Under the pieces are notes generated by a model, which made no database searches, had not been told where the DNA came from, and saw nothing but the letters and a program-made list of their open reading frames with translations. The position numbers were made by a program, and so were the translations under genes. From NCBI GenBank assembly GCA_017438945.1, contig JAFRUI010000014.1, positions 82,360 to 146,359 of the forward strand: a DNA stretch of 64,000 nucleotides. The letters are read 5' to 3'. Source of the DNA: Bacteroidales bacterium. Its GTDB lineage: Bacteria > Bacteroidota > Bacteroidia > Bacteroidales > WCHB1-69. Positions 42,784 to 53,236 of this stretch are shown here, piece after piece; within the stretch, counting starts at the first letter, position 1; each line of letters opens with the position of its first letter.

Positions 42784-42859
42784 GTAATTTTATAGTATAT
42801 ATATATATTAATGTTACGATTTTTTTTTGATTATACAGAATCCGTATTGAAAAATTTTA

Positions 42860-42867
42860 TATTTTTG
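42860..42867 (+). promoter_or_regulatory. -7 box (TATTTTTG) for the surface-protein trio
   Basis: TATTTTTG followed by CAAGC, 47 bp before the start at 42915. Confidence 0.6.
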
Positions 42868-42914
42868 CAAGCTTATTATAGAGTGGATAATAGTTTTATG
42901 TTTAATATAAATTA

Positions 42915-45900
42915 ATGGCTATGATTAAAAAATTACTCGCAACTTTAGGAGTAATCATCCTGTTCGTTAGTGCGGCATTCTCACAGAGCCAGATTAAAGG
43001 TAAAGTGACAGACCAGACGAAAGCGCCATTGGCTTATACCAGGGTGTTTCTGAAGGTCGGAGACCGTGTAGTGAACATGGCTACCGCCGATGACAAGGGT
43101 GATTATGCAATGTTCAACATTGAGGCCGGAACGTACGATTTGCAGGCTGACGCTGTGATGGTCAACAAGACCATGACAAAGTCCAATGTTGTTGTGCCGT
43201 CAAATCAAGTCGTGTTCATCGACTTTGAGATTGACCTTACCTCCGACATTGAGGAGGTCGTTATCACGTGGGAACCGCCTGTGTTCTCACAGGATAACAC
43301 GACATCATCCAGCCGTATGTCTGGTGACAACATCCGTACGACTCCCGGTCGTTCCGTGACCAGCGCCTTGGCTAACTTGGAAGGTGTCTCTTCCGTGGAT
43401 GGTGCCATGACCAGTGTCCGTGGTAACCGTGCCGACGGTCAGCAGACCATCGTCGATGGTATGCGTGTCCGTGGCGGTACGGGTGTCTCCATGTCTTCCA
43501 TTGAGGAGGTGCAGTTGATCCAAGGTGGTGTGCCGGCCGAATACGGTGACGGTACCTCCTTCACGGTGATCACCACCAAGCAAGCACCTAAGGATTTCCA
43601 TGGTTCTATCGAATTGCGCGGCTCCATCGATGGTTACAACAACTTCTTGGCAGCTGCTTCTGTCACCGGACCCCTGTTGAAGGGCAAGACCAAAAACGAC
43701 CCGACGCGTATCGGTTTCCTGTTCAGCGGTGAGGTTTCCTACACCCATGACGGTTCCCCCGCTCGTGGCGGTACTTGGGTGGCCAATGACGAAACCCTTG
43801 AGGCAATTATCGCAAAGCCCCTCCGTTACAGCACGTCAGAGTATGGTGTCTATTACCAGGAGGCTGCTTACCTCACCAGCGAGTCTTTCCACAAAGAACG
43901 TGTCAGAAAAAATGCTGATTCTTGGGATTACCTCGCTCAGCTGAAACTGGACTTCATCATGGGCAAACGCCATAACATGAAGCTCTCCCTCAGTGGATCA
44001 TACGAGTATGGCAAAGGTAAATCTTGGGGTACCACTTACGCCCTGTTTGACGGGGACAACAACCCGATTTCATCCTCCAGCAACAGCCGTGTGAGCGCCC
44101 GCTTCAACCACCGTGTCGTTTCCGACACTACCGGTAAAGCCGCCCTTAAGAACTTGATGTATGACATTAACGCCACTTATACCCACGTGGGAAGCTTGTC
44201 ATACGCCGCCAACCATAAAGACCGTCTCTTTGAATACGGTTATGTGGGTCAGTTCGCCACCCAAAAGGCAAAAGGTTATGACTATCACAGCCAATTGATC
44301 ATTGAAGACTCTATTAATGGTCCTATTGAACTTAATAATGTTTACGAATTCAATGGTTGGTACGACTCTGTGGTCACCTTCCAGGTCAATCCGAAATACA
44401 ATGTGAACCCGATCCTGTCTCAATACACCTTGAACTTCCTTGATGAATTCCCCATGGAGAGCATCAACGAGTTCCTGGGTTCTATTCCGTACGACCTGAA
44501 CCTCTACCAACAGTTGGGTGCTTTGAGAAACGGCGACAGCCCTGAACTCATCTACTCCATGTATTATTCTCCCGGTACTGTGCTGGGTGGTTACAGCAAA
44601 TCCACCATGGATCAGATTGGTTTGAAAGCCAGCATCTCCATGAACATCAAGGATCATGAATTGAAATTCGGTTATGATTTTGAGAAACTGACCTATCGTG
44701 GATATGGTATCGCCCCCGTACCGCTGTGGACCTTGATGCGCAACGAGGCAAACTCCCACATCACGGAGTTGGACAGGACGAATCCCATTATTTCGTTCAC
44801 TGACGAATACATCTATGTGGATTACAACCGCCTTGTCAATCTTGACAACCAGTCCGTCTTCGACAGAAACCTGCGTGAACACCTCGGCTTAAATCCGAAT
44901 GGTGACGACTGGATTGATATCGACAATTTGTCTCCCAACACTTTCGATGTGAGCATGTTCTCCGCCGAGGAGTTGCTTTTGGGAACTTCTTCCGGTACAA
45001 GCCCTCTGGTCAGCTACTATGGCTATGATTACACCGGTAAGAAATATAACAAGAAAACCACTATTGAAGATTTCTTCAACAATGTGGAGAATGGTCAGAA
45101 AACCTATAACATCGGAGCTTATGAGCCTATTTATATGGCATTCTATATCCAGGATAAATTCGCCATCAACTCTCTCCTGTTTAACATAGGTTTGCGTGTT
45201 GACCGCTTTGACGCTAACCAGTCAGTGCTGAAAGACCCCTATCTGTTCCGTGAAGCTTACACCGTTGGGGATTTGAGACAACTGAACAAAGATCTGAGAT
45301 TCGTGGGTAACGCCACGGATGAGTGGGTTGTCTATTACGCTGGTAACGATGTGTATATGAGCGAGGCTGATATCAGTGGCGGCGAATTCAACTCCCAGTC
45401 TATAGTTGGTTACCGTTATGGTGATGTTTGGTACGATGCAACGGGTGCAGAGGTTGTTGACCCTGAAGGCGCTCTCTCCTTAAACGTGAATGGACCTATC
45501 CTCAAAAACGAGATTGACCAGATCAACTCCATCACCAAGGTGGAATCCGGCGCTTTCACAGACTACAAAGCTCAATGGTCTGTGATGCCTCGTATCTCCT
45601 TCTCCTTCCCGGTGAACGACAACTCCTTGTTCTATGCACACTATAACATCATCACCTCCCGTCCTACCAACCTGCAGATCTCCCCGGTTGACTATTTGTT
45701 CATCTCCAAACGTAATGCGGCTAGTGACATTATCAGCAACCCGAACATGAGACCGCAGCAGAGTATCGACTATGAGATCGGTTTCCGTCAGAAGATTGGT
45801 GCGAAATCCGCTATCAGTATCAGTGCTTACTATTCAGAGAAACGTAACCAGATTCAGGCTTACCGCTTCTCTGGTGCATATCCGAACACCTATTATTCTT

Positions 45901-46697
45901 ATCAGAACATCGACTTCGGTACCGTTCAAGGTTTCACCTTCTCATACAGAATGAACAGAACCAAGAACATCACCCTTTCCGCCAACTATACGCTGCAATT
46001 CGCTAAAGGTACTGGTTCCAGCACGACTTCCCAGCTGTCCATCTTGGCCGCCGGTCAGCCTAACTTGAGAACCCTGACGAACCTGAGCTTCGACCAGCGT
46101 CACAGAATCGGTGTCAACTTCGACTATCGTTTCGAGAGCGGTGTGAACTATGACGGTCCTAAGAGTGAGAAAGCTGTTACTGTGGATGGTAAGGAAACGG
46201 TCAAGACCATCGAATGGTTGGCCAACACCGGTTTTGCATTGCTGTTCTCCGCAGCCTCCGGTACACCTTACACCCGTTCCAGCACACCTTACTCCAATAT
46301 CGTTTCCGGTACCACTTCCACCCTTTCCGGTTCTATCAACGGTTCCAACCTGCCGTGGCAGTATCAGTGCGACTTGCGTATCGACAAGACCTTCATGTTC
46401 AACTTCAACAAGAACAAGAAGGACGAGAATGGCAAGGCAAAAGCTGCTAAGCTCGGTTATATCACTGTTTACGTTGATATCCAGAACCTGTTCAACTTCA
46501 AGAATATTATTTCTGTGTATGACTACACTGGCAATGCCGATGACGATGGTTATCTGTCAGCCGCTGCTTACCAACAGCAAATCAACTCTCAAATCTACGT
46601 TCCTTCCTATATCGATTATTATTTGATGAGAGTGCAGAACCCGTATAACTACAGTCGTCCGTTCCGTGCAAGTTTAGGTATTCAATTCGGCTTTTAA
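42915..46697 (+). CDS. TonB-dependent receptor-like outer-membrane protein
   Basis: The 1,260-aa protein has a signal peptide (ending near AFSQ) and a carboxypeptidase-regulatory-like domain (about 24-110: IKGKVTDQTKAPLAYTRV). A plug-like domain follows (about 140-235: RTTPGRSVTSALANLEGV, QTIVDGMRVRGG, VPAEYGDGTSFTVITTK), then a long beta-barrel ending in the aromatic FRASLGIQFGF. The start could also be the Met at 42921. No SusD-like lipoprotein follows; instead a 1,578-aa secreted protein and a PorV-like barrel do. Codons are strongly biased (GGT, CGT, AAC, ATC, TCC), as in highly expressed genes. Confidence 0.92.
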   Translation: MAMIKKLLATLGVIILFVSAAFSQSQIKGKVTDQTKAPLAYTRVFLKVGDRVVNMATADDKGDYAMFNIEAGTYDLQADAVMVNKTMTKSNVVVPSNQVVFIDFEIDLTSDIEEVVITWEPPVFSQDNTTSSSRMSGDNIRTTPGRSVTSALANLEGVSSVDGAMTSVRGNRADGQQTIVDGMRVRGGTGVSMSSIEEVQLIQGGVPAEYGDGTSFTVITTKQAPKDFHGSIELRGSIDGYNNFLAAASVTGPLLKGKTKNDPTRIGFLFSGEVSYTHDGSPARGGTWVANDETLEAIIAKPLRYSTSEYGVYYQEAAYLTSESFHKERVRKNADSWDYLAQLKLDFIMGKRHNMKLSLSGSYEYGKGKSWGTTYALFDGDNNPISSSSNSRVSARFNHRVVSDTTGKAALKNLMYDINATYTHVGSLSYAANHKDRLFEYGYVGQFATQKAKGYDYHSQLIIEDSINGPIELNNVYEFNGWYDSVVTFQVNPKYNVNPILSQYTLNFLDEFPMESINEFLGSIPYDLNLYQQLGALRNGDSPELIYSMYYSPGTVLGGYSKSTMDQIGLKASISMNIKDHELKFGYDFEKLTYRGYGIAPVPLWTLMRNEANSHITELDRTNPIISFTDEYIYVDYNRLVNLDNQSVFDRNLREHLGLNPNGDDWIDIDNLSPNTFDVSMFSAEELLLGTSSGTSPLVSYYGYDYTGKKYNKKTTIEDFFNNVENGQKTYNIGAYEPIYMAFYIQDKFAINSLLFNIGLRVDRFDANQSVLKDPYLFREAYTVGDLRQLNKDLRFVGNATDEWVVYYAGNDVYMSEADISGGEFNSQSIVGYRYGDVWYDATGAEVVDPEGALSLNVNGPILKNEIDQINSITKVESGAFTDYKAQWSVMPRISFSFPVNDNSLFYAHYNIITSRPTNLQISPVDYLFISKRNAASDIISNPNMRPQQSIDYEIGFRQKIGAKSAISISAYYSEKRNQIQAYRFSGAYPNTYYSYQNIDFGTVQGFTFSYRMNRTKNITLSANYTLQFAKGTGSSTTSQLSILAAGQPNLRTLTNLSFDQRHRIGVNFDYRFESGVNYDGPKSEKAVTVDGKETVKTIEWLANTGFALLFSAASGTPYTRSSTPYSNIVSGTTSTLSGSINGSNLPWQYQCDLRIDKTFMFNFNKNKKDENGKAKAAKLGYITVYVDIQNLFNFKNIISVYDYTGNADDDGYLSAAAYQQQINSQIYVPSYIDYYLMRVQNPYNYSRPFRASLGIQFGF

Positions 46698-46722
46698 TCC
46701 ATAGAAAAAAATAATAAGATAT

Positions 46723-49700
46723 ATGAAAAATATTAAACAAATTTTCTGCTTGACTCTTCTTATGGTGTTTGTGCTGTCTGGCACATTGCGCGCCGAAAAA
46801 TTAAAAGGAGAGAGAAGATCTTCCACACCGAAAGCGGAATCGGCTACCTGTCTTCCTGCAAGTAGCTCCAATGAGCTGACGGTGAACAATGTACGCGCCT
46901 ATATTGAAACTGGTGGTACAATGTGGTTCAAGGAAGTCTCCGAATATGAGGTTCCTAAGGGCTCTGGCAAAACGTCCATGTTCTGCTCCGCATTGTGGAT
47001 TGGTGGACATGATTCCAACGGTCAATTGAAATTGGCTGCTGTCCGTTTCAGACAAAAAGGTGAAGACTACTGGACCGGTCCGTTGAAACTTGTCGGTGCA
47101 GGTACGACTAAGGACATGTGTATCAAATTCGACAAGCATTTCAAGATCACCCGTGCTGAGGTTGACGAGCATATTTCCAGCTATAACACCTCTGGCTATG
47201 TGATGCCTGCCAGCATCGCTAACTGGCCCGCCCACGGTGATGCCGGATATTCCTATTTCTTGGCTCCTTTCAAGGATGTGAACGAAAATGGTGAATATGA
47301 TCCTGAAAACGGTGACTATCCGTATTATGATGTGAACAACGACCTCTGTCCGTGGACGGAGGACAACATTGCCCGTGCTGCTGAACACGCACTTCCCAGA
47401 ACTCCTGAGGATTTGATGTACTACGGTAACGATTGGCATAATTCAAACGGCATGATTTATGCAGACCATGTGTTGAAAGGCGACGAGACCCTCTTCTGGA
47501 TCTTCAACGATAACGCCGGTGCACACACGGAGTCACAAGGTAGCCCTATCGGTCTTGAGATCCGTGCCCAGGCATTCGGTTTCGCCACCAATGACGAACT
47601 CAACAACATGACGTTTTACTCCTACGAAATCATCAACCGTTCTACCTATACCCTGACAGAGACCTACTTCTCACAGTGGGCTGACCCCGATCTGGGTTAT
47701 GCATACGATGACTATGTGGGTTGCGATGTTGGTCGTGGTTTGGGTTACTGCTACAACGGTTCCAATGTCGATGGTTCCGGTCAAAACTGGGCATACGGCG
47801 ACCAACCGCCTGCAGTCGGTGTCGACTTCTTCCAGGGACCTTATATGGATCCTGATGGACGTGATAACCCGAAATTCCATGCTGACAGTGCTTCAGTGAT
47901 TGGTTATTGTGACAAATTCCTCAAGAGCTCATTCGAAGCCGACCAGATGGCTATCAATGGTGTGAACTTCGGCGATAGCATTGTCGATAACGAGCGTTTC
48001 GGTATGAGAAGATTCGTTTATCACAACAACAACAACAGTGTCACGGGTGACCCTGATGCTCCGGCTGAATATTACAACATGTTGCGTGGTATTTGGAAAG
48101 ATAACTCCAAAATGCGCTATGGTGCCAACGCTCACGTTTCCAACGGTGCCACTGGTCCGGAGTGCGACTTCATGTTTCCCTCTATGACGGATGTTTGTAA
48201 CTGGGGTACACAAGGCGTTGATCCTATCCCTTCACAGTATGGTGCTGATGGTTGGACAGAGGCTAATGTGAACAACGCTCCTTACGACCGTCGTTTCATG
48301 CAGTCTGCCGGTCCCTTCACCTTGAAACCCGGTTCTGTCAACTACATCACCGTCGGTATTCCGTGGGCACGTGCAGCCCAAGGTGGTGCCCAGGCTTCCG
48401 TGGATTTGTTGAAACGCGCCGATGATAAGTGTCAGTCTCTCTTTGAGAACTGTTTCAAGACATTGGACGGTCCTGACGCTCCGGATGTCACTATCCGTGA
48501 ACTTGAGAATGAGCTGATCATCTACCTCTCCAACAATGATCCTCAACGAAACAACTATCATGAGACTTATACCGAGCTTGATCCTCAGATTCCGAGAACG
48601 CTGGGTTCTGTCTCCTATGTTAACCAGTATGACACTACGTTTGCATACACTGCAACGGGTGAGCCGGATACGATTGTCCATGTTTCCACTGTTCCTGTTG
48701 AAACTCTCGACACGCTGACTCACGATCAACGTTCTTATAAGTTCGAAGGTTACATGATTTACCAATTGAAGAACGCTTCCGTCAGTGTCACTGACCTCAA
48801 CGATGCTAACAAAGCTTTGCTTGTTGCCCAATGTGACATTGAGAACGGTGTCGGCCAATTGGTCAACTGGATTTACAACGATGCAATTGGTACATCCGTT
48901 GCCACGGAAATGGTGAACGGTTCGGACTTGGGTATTTCCCACTCTTTCAGAATCACGGAAGATAAGTTCGCCACCGGTACCAACAAGGCCCTTGTCAACC
49001 ACAAAGAATACTATTTCTTGGTGTTGGCTTATGGTTACAATGAGTACAAGAGATTCTCCCTGGATGCCGACAATCTGGATGGTCAACAAACCACCTATCT
49101 GGCCGGTCGTAGAAATATCAAGACGACCGTGGGTATTCCTCACAAACCCGTTGAGCAAATCCTGAACTCCCAATACGGTGATGTGCCTATGATTACCCGT
49201 ATCGAAGGTCAAGGTAACGGCGGTTTCTTCTTGGATATGACCGACGAATCCCGCGAAAAAGTTCTTGCGAATAATGTCTACAACAATATTCAATATAAGA
49301 ACAACTTCGGTCCTCTGAACATTCAGGTCATTGACCCGCTGAAGGTGAAACCTTATGACTATTTCATCAAATTCTTGCCGAACGACATCAGCGAAGATGT
49401 CAATGACAGCACAATGTGGCAGTTGATTATCTCTGATGAGGTTTCTGATCGCGAGCTGATTGACAACAACATGTACACAATCGTTGACAACGACACTGTG
49501 CCTTCCCGCGTCACTACGGCGGCAATGCCTATCAGTATGACTAACGAGCAGCTTTTCTTGGATATGGGTATTTCTGTTTCCATTAAAAATGCCAACTTCA
49601 AGATTTATCAGAAGAGTCTTGACGATTATGTTAAGGAACATGGTGGATACACTTATGCGAACCTGTCTGCATACGCCCAGCCGGATGCTTTAGGTTCTGA

Positions 49701-51459
49701 AATCACTTTTGACGGTGAAATTCCTTGGCTCAGCGGTGTTGCTGACCAAGAGGGTGATTATCCTTCCAACTGGATCCGTTCTGGTCAACAGACAGCTGGT
49801 AGCAAGTGGGAGTGCAACACTGTCCAACCGGACATGCCTGAGTGCGATTACATGAAATGGCGTTCAGAAGACTTCTTCAATCTGTTCGATTTTGTGGATG
49901 GCAATGGTACAACGGAGAAGGTCCGTGGATTCATGGATCCTAACCAACAGTTTGAAAGTTTCGTGAGCGGTACATGGGCTCCTTACATGATGTCCTCCCC
50001 GTATGACGGTGGTCCGAAGGCCAGATTCCTGGTACAGGATGTTGTGGCAGGCGAAGGTTCCCCGCTTCCTTCTGAATTCGACTTCACGGTCCTCGCTTCC
50101 ATTCCTAACCTGGCTTCTTATAACCAAACCCTTACCAACCTCTATTCAGTGGATATCGTCCTGACTCCGGATAAGAGTTTGTGGACACGCGCCGTTGTCT
50201 TGGAGTCTGGTTCTGCCGGTTTGAATGACAACTTTGTCGTCACACAGAACTTCAATGGCCAAACCTATGAGAACATCCGTATGGAGCCGAAGAATTGTCC
50301 TTCCGTTGACAAAGACGGTAATCCTGACAATAGCGGCACTACCGGTATGGGCTGGTTCCCGGGTTATGCTATCAACGTGGAGACCGGTGAGCGTTTGAAC
50401 ATCATGTTCGCTGAAAACTCTGCCGATGAATTGAACAATGGTAACGATATGTTGTTCAATCCTACAAGCGTTTATTCATACCTGAGAGATCCTCTGGCTG
50501 ATACTCTTGTTCTGGATGAAGAAGGTAAACCGGTTGCCCTTTCTGAAGCGCAATATAATTATTATAGAGAACAATATGGCGCTCAGCTCGCTAATGCTTT
50601 GGCGTACGGAGAACCTCTGAATGGTGGACGACACTATGTCTATGTGGTGGGCAGCACAGGTAATACGGCTAATACGTACTATCGTTTGAACAGACGCAGA
50701 AACTTCAACGATGGCAACCAGACTGTCACGGCCAGCGGTGTTACCCATGGTGGTACATTCACTGTAGACGGCCAATCATATCCTTACTATGATTGTGGTG
50801 CCTATGATGAGGGCAAGTGGTTGAGAGCGAAATTCAAAACCATCACGGAAAACAACTATAGCAACACTGCCCGCAAAGCGAAGAAGATGCAGGTCTTCAA
50901 CAACGTCATGTGGACCAGCATACCGATGCCTAACCAGATGTATGCAGATCAGTGGCTCTCTTCCAATGCTACTATCAAGTTGCGTGTCTCACGTCCTTAC
51001 ATGAGATATTCTTCCCGTTGGTATGATAATCCTTCTCAATCGGCTAACGCAGATTTGAACAACGGTTATCCTATGTATCAGTTCACCACAAAGAACATTG
51101 CTCCTACCAAAGTGGAACAAGTGGCGGATGTGGAGCAACTGTTACAGGATATCAACATTGTTCCGAACCCGTATTATGGATTCTCCAACTACGAACATAC
51201 CGCACTTGAGAACTATGTTCGCATAGTAAACCTTCCTGCTAAGTGTACGATTTCAATCTTCACGGTCAACGGCACACTGATTAGGACACTCACACACGGC
51301 TCTGATGCCGACTCCTTCGTGCAATGGGATTTGAAGAACCACGCTAACATCCCGATCGCCAGCGGTGTTTACATCATTCATGTACAAGCTCCTGGTATTG
51401 GCGAACGTACGCTGAAGTTCTTCTGCAATATGCGTCCTACAGACTTGAATGGTTTCTAA
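46723..51459 (+). CDS. Large surface protein with T9SS-type C-terminus
   Basis: The 1,578-aa precursor has a signal peptide ending near LRAE. Acidic calcium-binding-like loops are visible (DVNENGEYDPENGDYPYYD; DKDGNPDNSG). Most of the chain is beta-rich with many aromatic and Asn/Asp residues and no recognised enzyme motif. The last about 95 residues (INIVPNPYYGFSNYEHT, then CTISIFTVNGTLIRTL and GVYIIHVQAPG) look like a FlgD/T9SS C-terminal domain, with an extra tail KFFCNMRPTDLNGF. It shares the codon bias and close spacing (25 and 27 bp) of its two neighbours, so the three probably work as one abundant surface assembly. Function not recognised. Confidence 0.85.
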   Translation: MKNIKQIFCLTLLMVFVLSGTLRAEKLKGERRSSTPKAESATCLPASSSNELTVNNVRAYIETGGTMWFKEVSEYEVPKGSGKTSMFCSALWIGGHDSNGQLKLAAVRFRQKGEDYWTGPLKLVGAGTTKDMCIKFDKHFKITRAEVDEHISSYNTSGYVMPASIANWPAHGDAGYSYFLAPFKDVNENGEYDPENGDYPYYDVNNDLCPWTEDNIARAAEHALPRTPEDLMYYGNDWHNSNGMIYADHVLKGDETLFWIFNDNAGAHTESQGSPIGLEIRAQAFGFATNDELNNMTFYSYEIINRSTYTLTETYFSQWADPDLGYAYDDYVGCDVGRGLGYCYNGSNVDGSGQNWAYGDQPPAVGVDFFQGPYMDPDGRDNPKFHADSASVIGYCDKFLKSSFEADQMAINGVNFGDSIVDNERFGMRRFVYHNNNNSVTGDPDAPAEYYNMLRGIWKDNSKMRYGANAHVSNGATGPECDFMFPSMTDVCNWGTQGVDPIPSQYGADGWTEANVNNAPYDRRFMQSAGPFTLKPGSVNYITVGIPWARAAQGGAQASVDLLKRADDKCQSLFENCFKTLDGPDAPDVTIRELENELIIYLSNNDPQRNNYHETYTELDPQIPRTLGSVSYVNQYDTTFAYTATGEPDTIVHVSTVPVETLDTLTHDQRSYKFEGYMIYQLKNASVSVTDLNDANKALLVAQCDIENGVGQLVNWIYNDAIGTSVATEMVNGSDLGISHSFRITEDKFATGTNKALVNHKEYYFLVLAYGYNEYKRFSLDADNLDGQQTTYLAGRRNIKTTVGIPHKPVEQILNSQYGDVPMITRIEGQGNGGFFLDMTDESREKVLANNVYNNIQYKNNFGPLNIQVIDPLKVKPYDYFIKFLPNDISEDVNDSTMWQLIISDEVSDRELIDNNMYTIVDNDTVPSRVTTAAMPISMTNEQLFLDMGISVSIKNANFKIYQKSLDDYVKEHGGYTYANLSAYAQPDALGSEITFDGEIPWLSGVADQEGDYPSNWIRSGQQTAGSKWECNTVQPDMPECDYMKWRSEDFFNLFDFVDGNGTTEKVRGFMDPNQQFESFVSGTWAPYMMSSPYDGGPKARFLVQDVVAGEGSPLPSEFDFTVLASIPNLASYNQTLTNLYSVDIVLTPDKSLWTRAVVLESGSAGLNDNFVVTQNFNGQTYENIRMEPKNCPSVDKDGNPDNSGTTGMGWFPGYAINVETGERLNIMFAENSADELNNGNDMLFNPTSVYSYLRDPLADTLVLDEEGKPVALSEAQYNYYREQYGAQLANALAYGEPLNGGRHYVYVVGSTGNTANTYYRLNRRRNFNDGNQTVTASGVTHGGTFTVDGQSYPYYDCGAYDEGKWLRAKFKTITENNYSNTARKAKKMQVFNNVMWTSIPMPNQMYADQWLSSNATIKLRVSRPYMRYSSRWYDNPSQSANADLNNGYPMYQFTTKNIAPTKVEQVADVEQLLQDINIVPNPYYGFSNYEHTALENYVRIVNLPAKCTISIFTVNGTLIRTLTHGSDADSFVQWDLKNHANIPIASGVYIIHVQAPGIGERTLKFFCNMRPTDLNGF

Positions 51460-51486
51460 AATTATTAATTAAAAAAATCAGAGAAT

Positions 51487-52671
51487 ATGAAAAATCTATA
51501 TAAATCATTAATAATTTGCACAATTATTGCTCTCTTATCTGCAAGTACCTCCATGGTATTTGCAGGTAACAGAGACCGTTCCGGTCAAGCTGGTGCATCT
51601 CACTTGCTCATTGATCCATGGGCTCATACAAGCGGTATGGCCGGTGCAGGTGTTGCTGAAATCCGTGGTTTGGAATCTGTTTTCTCCAATGTGGCAGGTC
51701 TTACGGCCGTCCGCAAAACGGAAATCGCTTTCAACAGAACGCAATACCTTGTCGGTTCAGGTGCTGGAATCAGCATTAACTCTATCGGTATTGCTCAAAA
51801 GCTGGGTAAGAACAAGGACTTCGGCGTTATCTCTGTGTCTTTCTTCTCCCAAGGTTTTGGTGACATAATGATCACCACGACGGATCAACCAGAAGGAGGT
51901 CTTGGTACTTTCAGTCCTACACTTACCTATATCGGACTGCACTACGCCAAGTCTTTCAACAACTTCATTAAAGGTGGTGTCTCTTTCAAGTTGATCAACG
52001 AACGTATTTCAGACTCTAAAGCCACTGGTTTTGCCATCGATGCAGGTGTGCAGTATGTCACTGGTAAGTATGAGAACTTCAAGATTGGTGTTACTTTGAA
52101 GAACATTGGTCTTCCCATGCATTATTCCGGTGATGGTCTTTCTGTCCGCTCCCGCATCCCGAGCCAGGAGTTTGATCAAACCCTTGAGATGCGTTCTGCA
52201 GAATTTGAAATGCCTTCCCTCTTGTCCATCGGTATTTCCTACGACCTCCTGTTCTTCGGTGGCGAATATGCTGAAATGTCGAAAGAGGAACTTGCAGAAG
52301 AAGGCCTTACCCGTGACGATGCAGACCACAGACTCACGTTTGCTGGTACTTTCACCGCCAACTCTTATACAAGAGATGTTTTCTCCCTCGGTATTGAGTA
52401 CGGTTTCAGAAACATCTTTATGGTTCGTGCCGGTTATGGACTCGAAAATATTGGTAAAGGTGCTGTTTCCAGTGTGGATGAGAAAGCCGCTATTCTCTTG
52501 AACAGTGACTCTTTCTTCGCAGGCCCTGCAGTGGGTGCTTCCATTTGTGCACCGCTTACTAAAGAGCGCGTGAAACACGCTGTTGGCCCCAGAATCTATT
52601 TCGACTATGCATATAGATTCACCAACAGATGGAAAGGAAATCACTATATGGGTATTAAAATTACTTTGTAA
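51487..52671 (+). CDS. PorV/PorQ family outer-membrane protein
   Basis: The 394-aa barrel has a signal peptide ending near VFAG. It shows the PorV/PorQ-type N-terminus (GASHLLIDPWAHTSGMAGAG, then ESVFSNVAGLTAVRKTEI) and ends in amphipathic strands (YFDYAYRFTN, HYMGIKITL). PorV carries T9SS cargo from the translocon to the attachment complex. This copy is next to a T9SS-type cargo gene rather than T9SS machinery, so it may serve that protein specifically. Insertion relative to PorV: an acidic EMSKEELAEEGLTRDDAD loop near residue 262. Confidence 0.85.
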   Translation: MKNLYKSLIICTIIALLSASTSMVFAGNRDRSGQAGASHLLIDPWAHTSGMAGAGVAEIRGLESVFSNVAGLTAVRKTEIAFNRTQYLVGSGAGISINSIGIAQKLGKNKDFGVISVSFFSQGFGDIMITTTDQPEGGLGTFSPTLTYIGLHYAKSFNNFIKGGVSFKLINERISDSKATGFAIDAGVQYVTGKYENFKIGVTLKNIGLPMHYSGDGLSVRSRIPSQEFDQTLEMRSAEFEMPSLLSIGISYDLLFFGGEYAEMSKEELAEEGLTRDDADHRLTFAGTFTANSYTRDVFSLGIEYGFRNIFMVRAGYGLENIGKGAVSSVDEKAAILLNSDSFFAGPAVGASICAPLTKERVKHAVGPRIYFDYAYRFTNRWKGNHYMGIKITL

Positions 52672-52700
52672 ATCTATTCAATTTTTTATTGTTTATCACG

Positions 52701-52730
52701 ATAGAAGAGACTTAACGGTCTCTTCTATTT
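52701..52730 (+). terminator. Terminator after the surface-protein trio
   Basis: Perfect 11-bp stem ATAGAAGAGAC/GTCTCTTCTAT with loop TTAACG followed by TTG. The T run is short. Confidence 0.7.
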
Positions 52731-52752
52731 GTGTAATTTAAGAAAACATATT

Positions 52753-53226
52753 ATGGAAGATGTAAAATATTATTCGCAAGAGGGCTTGGATGCGCTTAAA
52801 CGGGAATTGAATCACTTGGAATCGGTGGAAAGGCCTAAAATATCACAGGCCATCGCGGATGCACGCGATAAAGGCGACCTTTCTGAAAATGCCGAGTACG
52901 ATGCTGCCAAGGAAGCGCAAGGCATGCTTGAACTGAAAATCGCCAACCTTAAAAATCTGATTTCCAAAGCGCGTGTTTTGGATGAATCTAAGATTGATGT
53001 CTCCAAAGTGTTGATTTATTCGATTGTGAAGATCAAGAATCTGAAAAACAAAATGGAGATGACCTACACTATCGTCCCAGAGTCTGAGGCGGATCTTAAG
53101 GGTGGCAAAATTTCGGTTTCCAGCCCCATTGCCAAAGCCCTTATCGGCAACTCTACAGGTGATGTGGTTACGGTCCAGGCCCCTGCCGGTGTTATGGAAT
53201 TTGAAATTTTAGACGTTTCCCGATAA
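52753..53226 (+). CDS. greA: Transcription elongation factor GreA
   Basis: GreA enters the RNA polymerase secondary channel and triggers cleavage of backtracked RNA. The 157-aa protein (start MEDVKYYSQ) has the N-terminal coiled coil with the acidic tip (DARDKGDLSENAEYDAAKE) and the FKBP-like C-terminal domain (SSPIAKALIGNSTGDVVTV). It forms a close pair with the HIT gene 10 bp downstream. Confidence 0.97.
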   Translation: MEDVKYYSQEGLDALKRELNHLESVERPKISQAIADARDKGDLSENAEYDAAKEAQGMLELKIANLKNLISKARVLDESKIDVSKVLIYSIVKIKNLKNKMEMTYTIVPESEADLKGGKISVSSPIAKALIGNSTGDVVTVQAPAGVMEFEILDVSR

Positions 53227-53236
53227 TCTGAACCAT

